64,000 nucleotides of DNA from Palaemon carinicauda (lineage: Eukaryota > Arthropoda > Malacostraca > Decapoda > Palaemonidae): positions 202,846,232 through 202,910,231 of the forward strand of contig NC_090725.1 of assembly GCF_036898095.1 (NCBI RefSeq), in the 5' to 3' direction. Made by a program: the position numbers and the translations under genes. Positions 53,200-64,000 of this stretch are shown piece after piece. The notes beneath the pieces are model-generated. The model was not told where the DNA came from, searched no databases, and saw only the letters and a list, made by a program, of their open reading frames with translations. Each line of letters begins with the position of its first letter. The stretch's first letter is position 1.

Positions 53200-55065
53200 T
53201 TACGTCTCTTCAGACGGAGGTGTCTTTTCCTGGGACACCTCTTCAACTTCTTCAATTTCTTCCGAAGGCGTACTAGCAGGAGGAACTGGCTCTTTTTTGC
53301 GAGGCTGGAAGAACATTGTGATCGGAAGTTGCTGCCGCTGCTGCTTTTTTCGATCTAAGAGCATCCTGTAGGGAGTCATGATGTCATCGACCTTGTTGGA
53401 GAATTGCATAGAACGAACCATATCCTCGTCCCACTCTTGCAACATTTCTTTCACCTCCTTTATATGGTTGCAGACCTTGGCAAGCCGTTCTAGTGTTAAG
53501 CCCGTTTCTTCGACATTTTCTTGGGTCTCTTCCTGGGTTTCACTCTCTTCTTCGCTTGCCGATTTCGTCAGGTCTTCTAGGTCTGTGTCAGTTAGCGGCT
53601 GGGAATGGCAGTCCAACAACTCGTCGACGTCTTCAGTCGTCATGTCGCCAAACCCGTCACCTCCAATTATGGCAGCCAACTGCACAGATTTCCGTATTGC
53701 AGAGTGTTGAATCTCAGCAGGGGTAAATCCCTCGTCGTCGTAAACAATCTGGGGCCACAACTTCTTCCAGCTCGCATTCACAGTTGCAGGTTTCATCTCT
53801 TGCAGTGCCTTCTGAATATTCTTCAGGCACGTGGCTATGGTGTACTGCCGCCAGTACGCCTTCAAGTTAAAATCTTCATCCTCATCATCTTGGGCAGCAT
53901 CCACACACGCAACGAGGTCCGCCAAGGTATTCTTCGTGTAGAGGGCCTTGAACGCCCTGATAACCCCCTGGTCCATCGGTTGAATTAATGACGTGGTGTT
54001 GGGTGGCAGGAACTCAACCTGAACGCCCTCACACGACAGGTCAGTTGCGTGTCCACCAGCGTTATCCATAAGGAGAAGGATCTTGAATGGCAAGCCCTTC
54101 TCTACGAGATATTCATTGACTTGCGGGATGAAACACTGGTGGAACCAGTTGGAGGTCAGCATCTTTGTAATCCATGCTTTTGGATTATGCATCCAGTACA
54201 CGGGAAGGATATTCTTATTCTTATTTTTCAAAGCGCGAGGATTTTTCGACTTATAAATAAGCCCCGGCTTTAGCAAAAATCCAGCAGCATTGCCACACAT
54301 CACGAGGGTAACGCGATCCTTGAATGCTTTAAATCCAGAGGCTTTGGCTTCCTCTTTGAACAGGAAAGTTCGCGACGGCATTCTCTTCCAAAACAAGCCG
54401 GTCTCATCCATATTAAACACTTGTTCCGGCTTGTATCCACCTTTGGCGATAATATTCTTGAACGTCTGGTTCACGTAAGTTTCAGCAGCGGCAGTGTCAG
54501 CCGAAGCAGCCTCGCCATGCAGGGAAACGCTTTTCAGGGCGAAGCGTTTTTGAAACTTCGTGAACCATCCTTTGCTGGCGGAAAAACGTTGTTTCTGAGG
54601 CTGGGAATCAGTGGATGTCCCTGGTTGAGGTTCATCTGCATCATCATCTTCTTCAGCATGGTTGCCGTCATCGTCTTGAGGTTCCTTTGCCGCAAAATTC
54701 TCATACAAGCTCAAAGCCTTTGTTCGGATGGTGTTCGTATCCAAGGCTATGTTCTTCTTCCGGCAGTCGGCAATCCACACAGCTAAAGCACCTTCCATGC
54801 GTACGATCGTTTTATTACGCGTGGTAACGACTCGCTTCCCTGATCTGCTAAAGGTGATTGCAGCCGTCTTTCTAATGTTCGCCTCGTCCTTCTTGATATA
54901 GCGAACAGTGGATTCGTTGATTCCAAAATGGCGCGCTGCGGCCGCGTAGCTTCTACCGTCTTTCAACATATCGAGAAGCGTCACCTTCTCAGCAATCGTC
55001 ATCATCCTTCGGTGGCGTTTAGGCTCACTACCAGCCTTAGTAGAAGCAGAACGCTTGGGAGCCAT
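53200..55065 (-). CDS. Tigger-2a transposase (CENP-B-type HTH, DDE_1), intact
   Basis: 621-codon open frame starting MAPKRSASTKAGSEPKRHRR. Residues about 20-65 form the CENP-B N-terminal helix-turn-helix (RSYAAAARHFGINESTVRYI). Residues about 80-190 form the Tc5-type domain (ASKGWFTKFQKR, HGEAASAD). The DDE_1 core has Asp220 in NMDETGLFWKRMP, Asp334 in LLMDNAGGHATD and Asp365 in QPMDQGVIRAFK, a D-D spacing typical of pogo/Tigger. An acidic tail and a basic QLPITMFFQPRKKEP motif end the protein. It cuts and pastes DNA at TA. No stop or shift was seen, and the full catalytic triad suggests a recently active, possibly still active source. Confidence 0.9.
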   Translation of the reverse strand: MAPKRSASTKAGSEPKRHRRMMTIAEKVTLLDMLKDGRSYAAAARHFGINESTVRYIKKDEANIRKTAAITFSRSGKRVVTTRNKTIVRMEGALAVWIADCRKKNIALDTNTIRTKALSLYENFAAKEPQDDDGNHAEEDDDADEPQPGTSTDSQPQKQRFSASKGWFTKFQKRFALKSVSLHGEAASADTAAAETYVNQTFKNIIAKGGYKPEQVFNMDETGLFWKRMPSRTFLFKEEAKASGFKAFKDRVTLVMCGNAAGFLLKPGLIYKSKNPRALKNKNKNILPVYWMHNPKAWITKMLTSNWFHQCFIPQVNEYLVEKGLPFKILLLMDNAGGHATDLSCEGVQVEFLPPNTTSLIQPMDQGVIRAFKALYTKNTLADLVACVDAAQDDEDEDFNLKAYWRQYTIATCLKNIQKALQEMKPATVNASWKKLWPQIVYDDEGFTPAEIQHSAIRKSVQLAAIIGGDGFGDMTTEDVDELLDCHSQPLTDTDLEDLTKSASEEESETQEETQENVEETGLTLERLAKVCNHIKEVKEMLQEWDEDMVRSMQFSNKVDDIMTPYRMLLDRKKQQRQQLPITMFFQPRKKEPVPPASTPSEEIEEVEEVSQEKTPPSEET

Positions 55066-55369
55066 TGTACAGTAGGATTTAACAGAAAGTTCAACAAAAA
55101 GTTCAACTTAAAACAGTCGCACACAGCACAGATTAAAGTTCACAAACTTAAGAACGTCTACTCAGCGATACGGCGTAAGAGAAAGTGGCCGCGAACAGAG
55201 GCTGGAAGCTGGAGATGCGGGCAAAACACCAATCACAGGCTAGATAACAAAACTTGAGTTCTGATTCGTCATCTATCAGCGCTTGAACCAATCACAACCC
55301 GTCTTATATGATGCGTAGGTTACCAACTCAAAGTACAAGATACCCCGCGTATACTGTACGTACAGTATT

Positions 55370-55480
55370 AATAATAATAATAAATAATGATAATAATAAA
55401 GTAATAATAATAATAATAATGATAATAATAATAACAATAATAATTTTATTAACAACAACAACAATAATAATAATAGCTTT
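55370..55480. repeat. (AAT)n array in Tigger-2a
   Basis: Interrupted AAT/TAA array homologous to 10949-11128, followed at 55511-55550 by a short (TC)n. Confidence 0.85.
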
Positions 55481-55512
55481 ACGTATGCTATTTTATTCTT
55501 TTGTAGGATGTG

Positions 55513-55546
<34 letters not shown>

Positions 55547-56117
55547 TCTCGTACGCTTATTCGAAATGTGATTTTTGCAACAAAGAATATTATTGGATGC
55601 AGTACTACGTACGTATACATACAAAAGATTCATGGAAAAGAAGAACATCCATTACATTTGTAGTACACTAGTAGCCATCAGCAGCCTTACACCATTCTAA
55701 TATGGTATGACTGCATCTGATTTGCGTTTCATGTTCGATTTAATTTTACTACGTACTGTATACAGTACTGAATTATCGTATGATCACATTCTCTTTTCGT
55801 GTTTTATTTCTTTCTGTGCTGAATTATATATCATATGTAATGCAATGAACAATCAGTAAGAGCAGATATTACTAATTACAGTATTAATGGAATTACAGGT
55901 AACGAAATATCGTATTTGGGGTCTTCAGATATCGCGGTATTTTCGAAATTTCCGGAAAATCCGCGATATGTATATATACAGTATATGGGTTATGGAAAAA
56001 ACCCGCGAAGTGGTGAATCCGCGATGGTCGAACCGCGAAGTAGCGAGGGTTCACTGTAGTATCATTTTTAAGTATGCATTATATCAAAACTCATTTCACC
56101 CTTTTTCTCCCTTACAG

Positions 56118-58088
56118 GAGGAGCCAATGGTGAAGTGTACAGTTGTGTTCTGCAACCACAAGAGTAGGGACTTTTGTGGGCATACGATGTGCAGGTCTCA
56201 TGGCCCCTGCTGCATCGTACCTCGATCCCTGAGGTACTGGGACCCGAAGGGTGGCTCCAACTGCTCGACCTTGCTCACTGACGGCTTTGGAGAAGATATC
56301 CCTGACACCACGGAGTCAAGGGATACAGCAACAGCAAGGGAAACCCTTCCAAGGTGAGTAAGAGGCTTCCAGAAGAACTCTCCGGGACCTTACCTACCTA
56401 ACGAATCTCTAAAGTGCCTTCTGTTCCCTGAGGCTCAATCCAGTAAGGTTGTGCCCCAGGTACAGGTCCAGCCTCCCTTTATCCAACGCACAGTGGACGC
56501 GGACATCAACAAGGCACTGCAAGGCATGGACATCCACCAAGAATGGATGTCGGAGGAGTTCACTGACACCGAACAGGACCTACTGCAAGAAGGCCCTGAA
56601 GAAGAAGTGGTTCAACCACCCACGGAGGAAGAAGGATCCGTTTTGACAGTGACTGGGGACCCTCAGTTCACTGTGTCTGCATATCAACCTATGCCGCCAA
56701 CCTCTTCAGCCCCAACTGGCTATACAGGTTGGCAGGAGCAAAGCGCTCCTAGAGTCGATCCAGCAGATATTGGCAGTGTTCCGGAAGGAACAAGAGGAGA
56801 ATAAGCAATATCTCAAAGAGATGAAGAGAGAGGTACAGGAAGGGAAATGCCCTGGCACTTCCAGGGGCTCTTATAACCTCCCTCACTGCTCCGAAACCTA
56901 ACCCCTGGAGGTATACGGAGCACATGCCCATGATGAATGGGAAGCTTTATATCTCCGAGAAGTTGGGGCCCAAACCCCTTGAAGATCTTCAATTCTAGCC
57001 CAGCTTTTCAGCGTACCCAGATTGCTACGTGAGACTGCGAGATGAACCTGCATCCCGCGAGGAGACTATACGGAAGGAAGTCATTGTCTTCGAACATGAC
57101 AAGCCACAAACCATCCTGACCAAGGCCCTGAAAGGAGCCGGATATACCAACTCCAAAGTCTCAGCATTGAGCAAGAAGCACCCAACCTTCATTGCTCCTT
57201 CCTCCAGAGCTTTCCCCTTTTCGGTGAAAGCCCTTGACTGTGTCATGAAAGCAGTCGAAGAGGGCAAACCCTGCCCAGTTCTAGAGGAATAGAAACCATT
57301 ATCTCTAGCCATGCCCACCTGCAAGGAGAATTGGAAAGAGGTACATCTAACCTTCTCCGTCTCAAAGTTGGATCCGGAGATAGCAGGCCAGCAGTTTAAT
57401 GAGAACCTTCCAAAGTTGCCAGACCATCTTTTGAGAAGGGAACAGGATATGAAAGAAAGACTTACCGCCTCCCTGTCTCATCAGAACTGACTGAAAATGT
57501 GTGCAGGCCTAAATAACGCCCCATATATGTATATGATCCTAGCCAAGACTCAAAGGGGTACCTTTGTGATGGACTTTTATGCTTTTGTCAGGTCAAGAAG
57601 GACCTGTAGAGAGCATGTGTTTGCCACAGCAACGGTGAAACACAAACCAGAAAACTGATTTCATCACGTATCTGGAGCAAAGACCTTTTTCCCACAGGAA
57701 GTGGTCCAAGAAGTCATTGCCAAAGCCACCACGGAGAATAGGAACCTCCTCCAAAAGTGGGTCATGTCCTCAAAGAGGAAATCTTAATCAAACGGAGGTC
57801 CCCAGCCTAAGAACAAAAAGGAAAGAAGACCATGTAGACCTGCACAACTTTCGGCCGTAACCATGACCACAGTGCCTCAAATGGTAGCCCAGCTGCAAAC
57901 CACCTTCCAGATGGTCCCTCAACAGCTGGTAGCCCAGTCACCTGTGTTTAGTCCAGGCTTTGAAAAGGCACTCGACCACCTTTCGGCCCTACAAAGGTAA
58001 GGGCCCAAAAAGAGAATCCTCCGGAAACACCCAAAAGGGTGGAGGAGGACGCGGTCACGGAAACAAGCCCTCAGGAACCTCTAAACAA
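56118..58088 (+). pseudogene. gag-like protein of DIRS-F
   Basis: Follows CTCCCTTACAG at 56117, the conserved splice acceptor. The Cys/His domain lies at 56130-56275 with C-x4-C-x9-H-x2-C-x2-H-x2-C kept but the last Cys replaced (CSTLL). A TGA at 56355 sits at the position of Trp in KLRLWVRGF, and further stops and shifts follow near 56803, 57000, 57292 and 57490. The core is readable in pieces (YRYPDCYVRL-like near 57020, SKVSALSKKHPTFIAPSSRA near 57160). Confidence 0.75.
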
Positions 58089-58099
58089 TGAGAGGTTCC

Positions 58100-59901
58100 A
58101 GGTAACAGGCAGAATTTTCCACTTTCAGGATCGTTGGACCTTCGATCCCTGGGTCCACAGCCAAATCACGAATGGACTTGGTTGGAAATGGAAAAAAATC
58201 CACCCTACTTATCCTGAACTTGTTGGAAGAATATACCTCAGAACTCTTGAACAAGAAGGTAATAAGAAGAGCAAAGTCCATCAAATTCCAGAGAAGGCTG
58301 TTTTGTGTTCCCAAGAAAGACTTGGACAAACCCAGAGTCATTCTAGACTTGTCTCCACTCAACAAGTTCATCGAGAACAACAAGTTCCGGAAGCTTACAT
58401 TACAACACATAAGGACCCTTCTACCAAAAAAGGGGCGTACACAGTCTCAACAGACCTGGCAGATACTTACTGGCACCTACCAGTCAGTCGCCCCCTCTCC
58501 TCCTACCTAGGATTCAGGCTACAGAAGACAAAATATGTCTTCACAGCCATGCCCTTTGGACTAAACATAGCCCCAAGGATATTCACAAAGCTAGCGGACA
58601 CAATCGTCAAGCAACTACGCTCCGAAGGAGTACAAGTAGTAGCATACCTGGACGATTGGCTGGTGAGGGCAGCATCCAAGACTACTTGTCTGAAAGCAGC
58701 CGGAAAGGTGATCCAGTTCCTGGAACACCTGGGCTTCAAGATCAATCGCAAGAAGTCTCGCCTTTCTCCAGCTCAGAAGTTTCAATGATTAGGAATCCAT
58801 TGGAACTTGCAGTCGCACCACCTCTCCATTCCATTAAAGAAGAGGAGAGAAATAGCAGCATCTGTCAAGAGACTAATCCAACACAAGAGGATTTCAAGAT
58901 GCCAACAGGAAAGAGTATTGGGCTCTCTCCAGTTTGCAGTAGTGACAGACCCAGTGCTAAAAGCACAGCTAAAGGATGCGTCAGGACTCTGAAGAAGATA
59001 CGCATCAAACGCTCGAAGAGATCAACAAAGGTTTACCCCGACCCGATTGCGCACGCTATCAAGGCCGTGGTCAAACTAAGAGCCTAGCACGGACAATTCT
59101 CTTGCAACCACCACAAACATCAGTAGTGATACACAGGAAGGATGGGGAGGCCATTTGCAAGAAAGGAAAGTGCAAGGGAATTTGTCGCACCAGTTCAAAA
59201 CTTTTCACATCAACATCTTGGAGGCAATGGCAGTCTTCCTGACGTTGAAGAGACTATCCCCTCACAGAACAGTCCACATCAGACTGATCCTGGACAACGA
59301 AGTGATAGTAAAATGTCTAAATCGACAAGACTCGAGATCACCTCACATCATTCACATGATGTTAGCCATCTTCCGCCTGGCAAGGAAAAGAAGATGGCAT
59401 TTATCAGCAGTTCACCTTCAAGGGTTCCGCGATGTGACGGCGGATGCTCTATCCAGACGAAAGCCAATAGAGACAGAATGGTCCCTAGACACAGACTCAT
59501 TCTCTTTTATTTCGGAAAAAGTCCCGGAACTGCCGATCGACCTTTTCGCAATGAGCGACAACAAGAAACTACCTCGTTATGTAGCACCTTACGAGGACCC
59601 ACAAGCAGAAGCGATAGACGCCATGTCTCTCGACTGGAACAGATGGAATCGGATTTACCTGTTTCCACCAACCAATCTCCTGCTTAAAGTCCTCAACAAG
59701 CTAAGATCCTCCAAAGGAACAGCTGCAGTAGCGGCCCCCAAATGGCCCAAAAACATTTGGTTCCCTCTAGTTCTAGAATTGAAACTGAAGCTGTTTCCTC
59801 TGCCTAACCCAGTCTTATCCCAACTGGTTCACAAGTCGACTGTTTACGCTTCATCCTCCTCGAGAACCAACAACCTACATCTCATGATTTTCTCGCCCTA
59901 G
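58100..59901 (+). pseudogene. RT / RNase H / MT-like ORF of DIRS-F
   Basis: RT is spread over two frames: 58172-58430 (FQRRLFCVPKK, LRK-type region), then 58430-58788 (STDLADTYWHLP, MPFGLNIAPRIF, AYLDDWLVR at about 58648). A TGA at 58786 and shifts near 58980-59150 follow, and the HTDAS motif of RNase H is lost there. From 59155 the frame is open to 59901: EAMAVFLTL, DNEVIVKCL, ADALSR, then the complete MT-like block (PIDLFAMSDNKKLPRYVAPY, YLFPPTNLLLKVLNKL, AAPKWPKNIWFPLVLEL). Confidence 0.8.
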
Positions 59902-60858
59902 TAGCGAACAAAAAAATTGGGATCTCGAAGGACAAGACCGACTTCATTGTAGAAAACAAGTCAAGTTCAACCAGGAGACAACATAAATCATCTTGGAAGA
60001 AATGGGTATCCTTTGTGAAAACAAGATCAACAGAACTTTTAACAGATTTCTGTCTCTTTCTTCATCTACCTACTTGAACAAGGCCTGAATTCCACTACAA
60101 TAACTGCGTGTAAGTCGGCCCTGACTAGACCTCTTCTATACGCCTGTGAGGTGGACCTCACAAGCGAAACCTTCTATAAGGTGCCAAAAGTATGCACTAG
60201 ACCCAAGTCAGCAACCCCTCCAAAGCCCATTACATGGTTGTTGGTCAAAGTCTTGCACTATGCTTCGAACCTAAACAAAGAGGATTGTACTATAAAGGAC
60301 CTAACACAGAAAGTCATTTTTTTGTTCGCAATAGCCTCTGGGTCTAGAGTTAGTGAAATAGTGGCCTTATCAGGGATGTAGGCCATATTCAGTTCCTAGA
60401 CACAGGAGAACTGAACCCTTTTCCTGATCCTGCCTTTCTGGCCAAGAACGAGCTGCCCACCAAGAGGTGGGGTCCTTGGAGAATCTGCCCACTGAAGGAA
60501 GATGTCTCTATCTATGCCCAGTAGAGTGTCTTAAGGTATATCTTCATAGAACTTCACACTTCAAGGAAGGACAGCTCTTCCGAGGCGAAACCTCAGGATC
60601 AAAATCTATCCCTAAGACAAGTGAGAGCAAAGCTTACCTATTTATTCACAGAGCGGATCCTGACAGCTCACCCGCAGGTCACGATCCAAGGAAAATTGCT
60701 TCTTCATGGAACTTCTTCCAACACAGGGGCTTTGGTAGACTCTGCTCGTACGCTGGGTGGAGATCACCCAGATCTTTTACAGACACTATACGAAGCAAGT
60801 ACATAAAATAAAACATGTAGTGGTGGCGGCGGGTAGTGTTATAAAACCCGTCATCTAG
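59830..60858 (+). pseudogene. Tyrosine recombinase of DIRS-F
   Basis: Broken into at least four frames. Recognisable parts: IASGSRVSEIVAL (about 60330), the RADPDSSPAGHDPRKIASS stretch with the H-x-x-R box (about 60650-60705), and YAGWRSPRSF (about 60750). The presumed catalytic Tyr remains in the DNA near 60784. It ends at TAG 60858. Confidence 0.75.
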
Positions 60859-61029
60859 CGCTGCGATGAACAGTGAACTGCTTTGGGACTTTCCAGTCCA
60901 TCAGGTACATTTACCCTCGAGCGCAAATCACAATGATGATTAACACACTTCCATATAGGTGCATATCTGACCAATAAAACCAGTGCAGAGTGAACGTTGT
61001 GTCACGGTGTTCATGCATTTCCAAAATTT

Positions 61030-61955
<926 letters not shown>

Positions 61956-62046
61956 TTCACTGGGCGGCACAGGTCCCTCGCCCAGAAATAGATTTTTCCT
62001 ACGTCAAAATCCCTTTTCTGGGCTCGAACCTGTGCCGCCCAGTGAA
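61956..62046 (-). repeat. ICR of DIRS-H
   Basis: TTCACTGGGCGGCACAGGT at one edge and ACCTGTGCCGCCCAGTGAA at the other. The inside joins the complement of the right terminus to CCTTTTCTGGGCTCG, the predicted left terminus. A 3' UTR of about 300 bp (62047-62352) lies between it and the recombinase. Confidence 0.85.
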
Positions 62047-62352
62047 TCTATACAAGAGAAAATGTCACCAAACTTGCAAAATAAAGGAAAAAACATAAGC
62101 GTAAGGGAAATACAGGATGCTTTTAATCAGAGATGAGTACCAAAAAACAATTATAAGGGTATCTTAAATATGAACATAAATCCAATAAGGTAGGTATAAT
62201 AATGCCGTGAGTGATAATATATACAGATACTCAGGAGTATAAAAATTTTCAAATATAATAACAGTATTCAGGTGCGAGACCAACGAATACAATAGGGTAT
62301 AAATGAGGCAGGTAAGAGGGAGAGATAAAGAGACAAGGTATTAACCTGTGAG

Positions 62353-63370
62353 TTACCTGGGAGTAACTACGCTCCCTGCGGCTACTGTAGAAAATTTTAG
62401 AGCTTCCAAATGTTTAAGGTAGTGTTTCTTGAACACTGACGGTGATTTCCACCCTGTATACCTGGAAAGGTCTGTAAAATTCATGTGGTGAAAGAAGTTC
62501 ACCGAGGTAGCAACCGCCCTGATATCATGTGCAAGAGGAAAAGAGTCAGGGTTAGCTTGTTTAATAAAATACAAAATTTGTTGCCTGATCCCTTTAATAG
62601 TAATGGTACCGCCTTGTTCTCTAACGAATAGAGGCCCCGAGGAGTTAGAGGAGGTCCGGGATAAATAAGACCTAAGAGTAGTAACAGGGCACAGAGACGG
62701 ATCTTGCGTGAGGGGAACAATTTTCCAGGAGGACCATCTGTTTTGAGGGTCTTCGTTCTTAGCCAAAAAGAATTTGTTAGGAGAAAGAAGGACCTCTCCC
62801 GAAGGCAGGAAGTCAATATGACCCGGGTCTCTCGACAAGGCTGCCAATTCAGAAATTCTTGCCCCGGAAGCCAAGCTCACCAGGAAAAGTGTTTTCCTGA
62901 GAAGGGGAATGTAATCACAAGAACTGTTAATGGTATCAGAAGCCAATTTGAGTACGTCATTAAGGAACCAGGTCACCGGGGTAGGACGAGTAACCGGTTT
63001 CAGTCTGGCACAAGCTTTCGGAATTGAAGCTAACAAAGAGTCGGTTAAGTCTATGTTAAAACCCACTAGGAAGATCTTTTTCAGAGCCGATTTAATAGTG
63101 GTGATAGTATTGGCTGCCAGACCTGATTCTAATAAAGATCTAAAGAAAGTGACTGTAAGGTTCAAGTTCATACAGTTCACGTCTGAGTCTATTAAAAATT
63201 TTGCCAACTTTTTAACTGCAGAGTCATACTGGCGGATGGTGGAATCCCGTTTATCCGATTCTAGGAACAAGGTGTTTTGAGGATCAATATTGGCACCATG
63301 CATAGCCGCAAACTTCATAAAGTCCATAAAGTTAGGGCGCTCTGAATGTTTGAGAAAGTGTACACAACGC
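62353..63370 (-). CDS. Tyrosine recombinase of DIRS-H, intact
   Basis: Open for about 340 codons from the CVHFLKH region (63366) to the stop at 62353. A likely early Met is at 63327. The N-terminal helices include TIRQYDSAVKKLAKFL and GLAANTITTIKSALKK. The catalytic domain has SGARISELAAL (arginine I), HDIRAVATS (H-x-x-R), YTGWKSPSVF and KKHYLKHL with the presumed nucleophilic Tyr. The protein is about 75-80 percent similar by eye to that of copy A. It overlaps the preceding ORF by about 50 bp in another frame. Confidence 0.9.
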
Positions 63371-64000
63371 GTGTTTGTACTATCTGAGACAGAACCGGAT
63401 TGGGTATCGGGTGAGGGTATAGTCTCAACTCTCGCAGGAGAGGATACCAGTTGCTCTTGGGCCAGTTGGGTGCGACCAAGGCTACTTGTCCCTTGAAGGA
63501 TCTCAGTTTGTCTAGAACTTTCAGCAAAAGATTCACCGGGGGAAAGAGATAAATCTTTTCCCAGGTGTCCCAATTCTGTGACATGGCGTCTGTGGCGTAA
63601 GCCTGAGGGTCTAGATTGGGAGCCACATATACTCTCAATTTGTGGTTGGATTCCGTGGCGAAGAGGTCCACTTGGAGACCGGGAACCTGAGAGAGAATCC
63701 ACCGAAATGACTTTAGATCGAGTGACCATTCCGATTCTAGAGGGGAGGTCCGGGACAGGGCGTCTGCCACTACATTCCGGACTCCCGCCAGGTGGACAGC
63801 TGAAAGATGCCAACGGTTCAAGACTGCTAGGGAAAATATGGCTACTAGAACATGGTTCAGAGGCCCTGACTTTGACCCGCCTCTGTTGAGGCAGCGGACC
63901 ACCACTTCGCTGTCGAGGACCAGACGAAGGTGTTGTTTCTTGGGAAGAGCGAGACGTTTCAGGGTTAGAAGAACTGCCATGGCCTCTAGCACATTGATGT
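63315..64000 (-). CDS. RNase H / MT-like end of the RT ORF of DIRS-H (partial)
   Basis: Open from the window edge to 63315. The RNase H half shows LEAMAVLLTLKRL, LDSEVVVRCLNRGG and the ADALSR end. The MT-like block follows with VDLFATESNHKLRVYVAPNL, DPQAYATDAMSQNWDTWEK, YLFPPVNLLLKVLDKL and VALVAPNWPKSNWYPLL. The RT domain lies outside the window, so integrity of the whole ORF cannot be judged. Confidence 0.9.
   Translation of the reverse strand, partial: INVLEAMAVLLTLKRLALPKKQHLRLVLDSEVVVRCLNRGGSKSGPLNHVLVAIFSLAVLNRWHLSAVHLAGVRNVVADALSRTSPLESEWSLDLKSFRWILSQVPGLQVDLFATESNHKLRVYVAPNLDPQAYATDAMSQNWDTWEKIYLFPPVNLLLKVLDKLRSFKGQVALVAPNWPKSNWYPLLRELRLYPHPIPNPVLSQIVQTRVVYTFSNIQSALTLWTL

Larger units (their letters stand above)
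52036..56056 (-). mobile_element. Tigger-2a: full-length pogo/Tigger transposon in DIRS-F
   Basis: Left end GAGTGAACCCTCGTTTATCG (first base changed from C) and right end CGAGGGTTCACTG at 56056 followed by TA. It is 4.0 kb, with one long transposase ORF on the minus strand. It is the likely parent of the deleted copies at 9100 and 13217. The left-flank TA duplication is not clean. Confidence 0.9.

Overview
The window looks like gene-poor, repeat-saturated nuclear DNA of an arthropod, most likely a decapod crustacean. The reasons are several DIRS-type tyrosine-recombinase retrotransposons, several pogo/Tigger DNA transposons, and very long (TA)n, (AG)n and (AAT)n arrays. The species assignment is inference. 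I saw no rRNA, tRNA or CRISPR array, and only one short candidate host exon.

Two DIRS families account for most of the sequence. Family 1 (copies A, B, H) has ends reading GGGATTTTGACGAAGG with an inner ACCTGTGTCGCCC word. Family 2 (C, D, E, F, G and a coding-free foldback) has ends reading CGGATTTTGAGCGAAGCG with an inner CATGTCGTCCTGATGG word. Full copies run: inverted terminal repeat (ITR) of about 350 bp, leader of 1-2.4 kb, gag with an N-terminal multi-Cys/His domain and an RGG-rich tail, RT/RNase H/methyltransferase-like ORF, tyrosine recombinase (YR), 3' UTR, internal complementary region (ICR), right ITR. The ICR is the reverse complement of right end joined to left end, as the circular-intermediate model of DIRS replication predicts.

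Layout: 1-7205 DIRS-A (+, left end outside the window). 7206-13890 Tigger-type transposons (three families, all internally deleted) separated by (TA)n. 13919-15100 foldback made of family-2 ends. 15115-15432 tail of a non-LTR element. 15912-19535 composite repeat block containing a 357-bp-period array with RFX X-box-like palindromes and an inverted 370-bp repeat. 19874-20213 candidate host exon, intron and splice donor (-). 20214-49336 a nest: G (-) has B (-) inserted in its terminal repeat, B has E (+) in its leader, and D (-) adjoins G and has C (+) inserted 6 bp from its end. 49336-50597 microsatellite hairpin and Tigger-4 end. 50598-61445 DIRS-F (+), split by a full Tigger with an apparently intact 621-aa transposase. 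61615-64000 DIRS-H (-), cut by the window, with open MT-like and YR frames.

Most DIRS genes carry stops or frameshifts. The best preserved are gag of C, YR of A, RNase H/MT of F and RNase H/MT plus YR of H. The most unusual observations are the two insertions of DIRS elements into the terminal repeats of other DIRS elements, an intron in gag of copy A that is absent from other copies, the conserved Cys/His domain behind a splice acceptor, and a Tigger ORF that keeps its DNA-binding half but has lost the catalytic core in frame.
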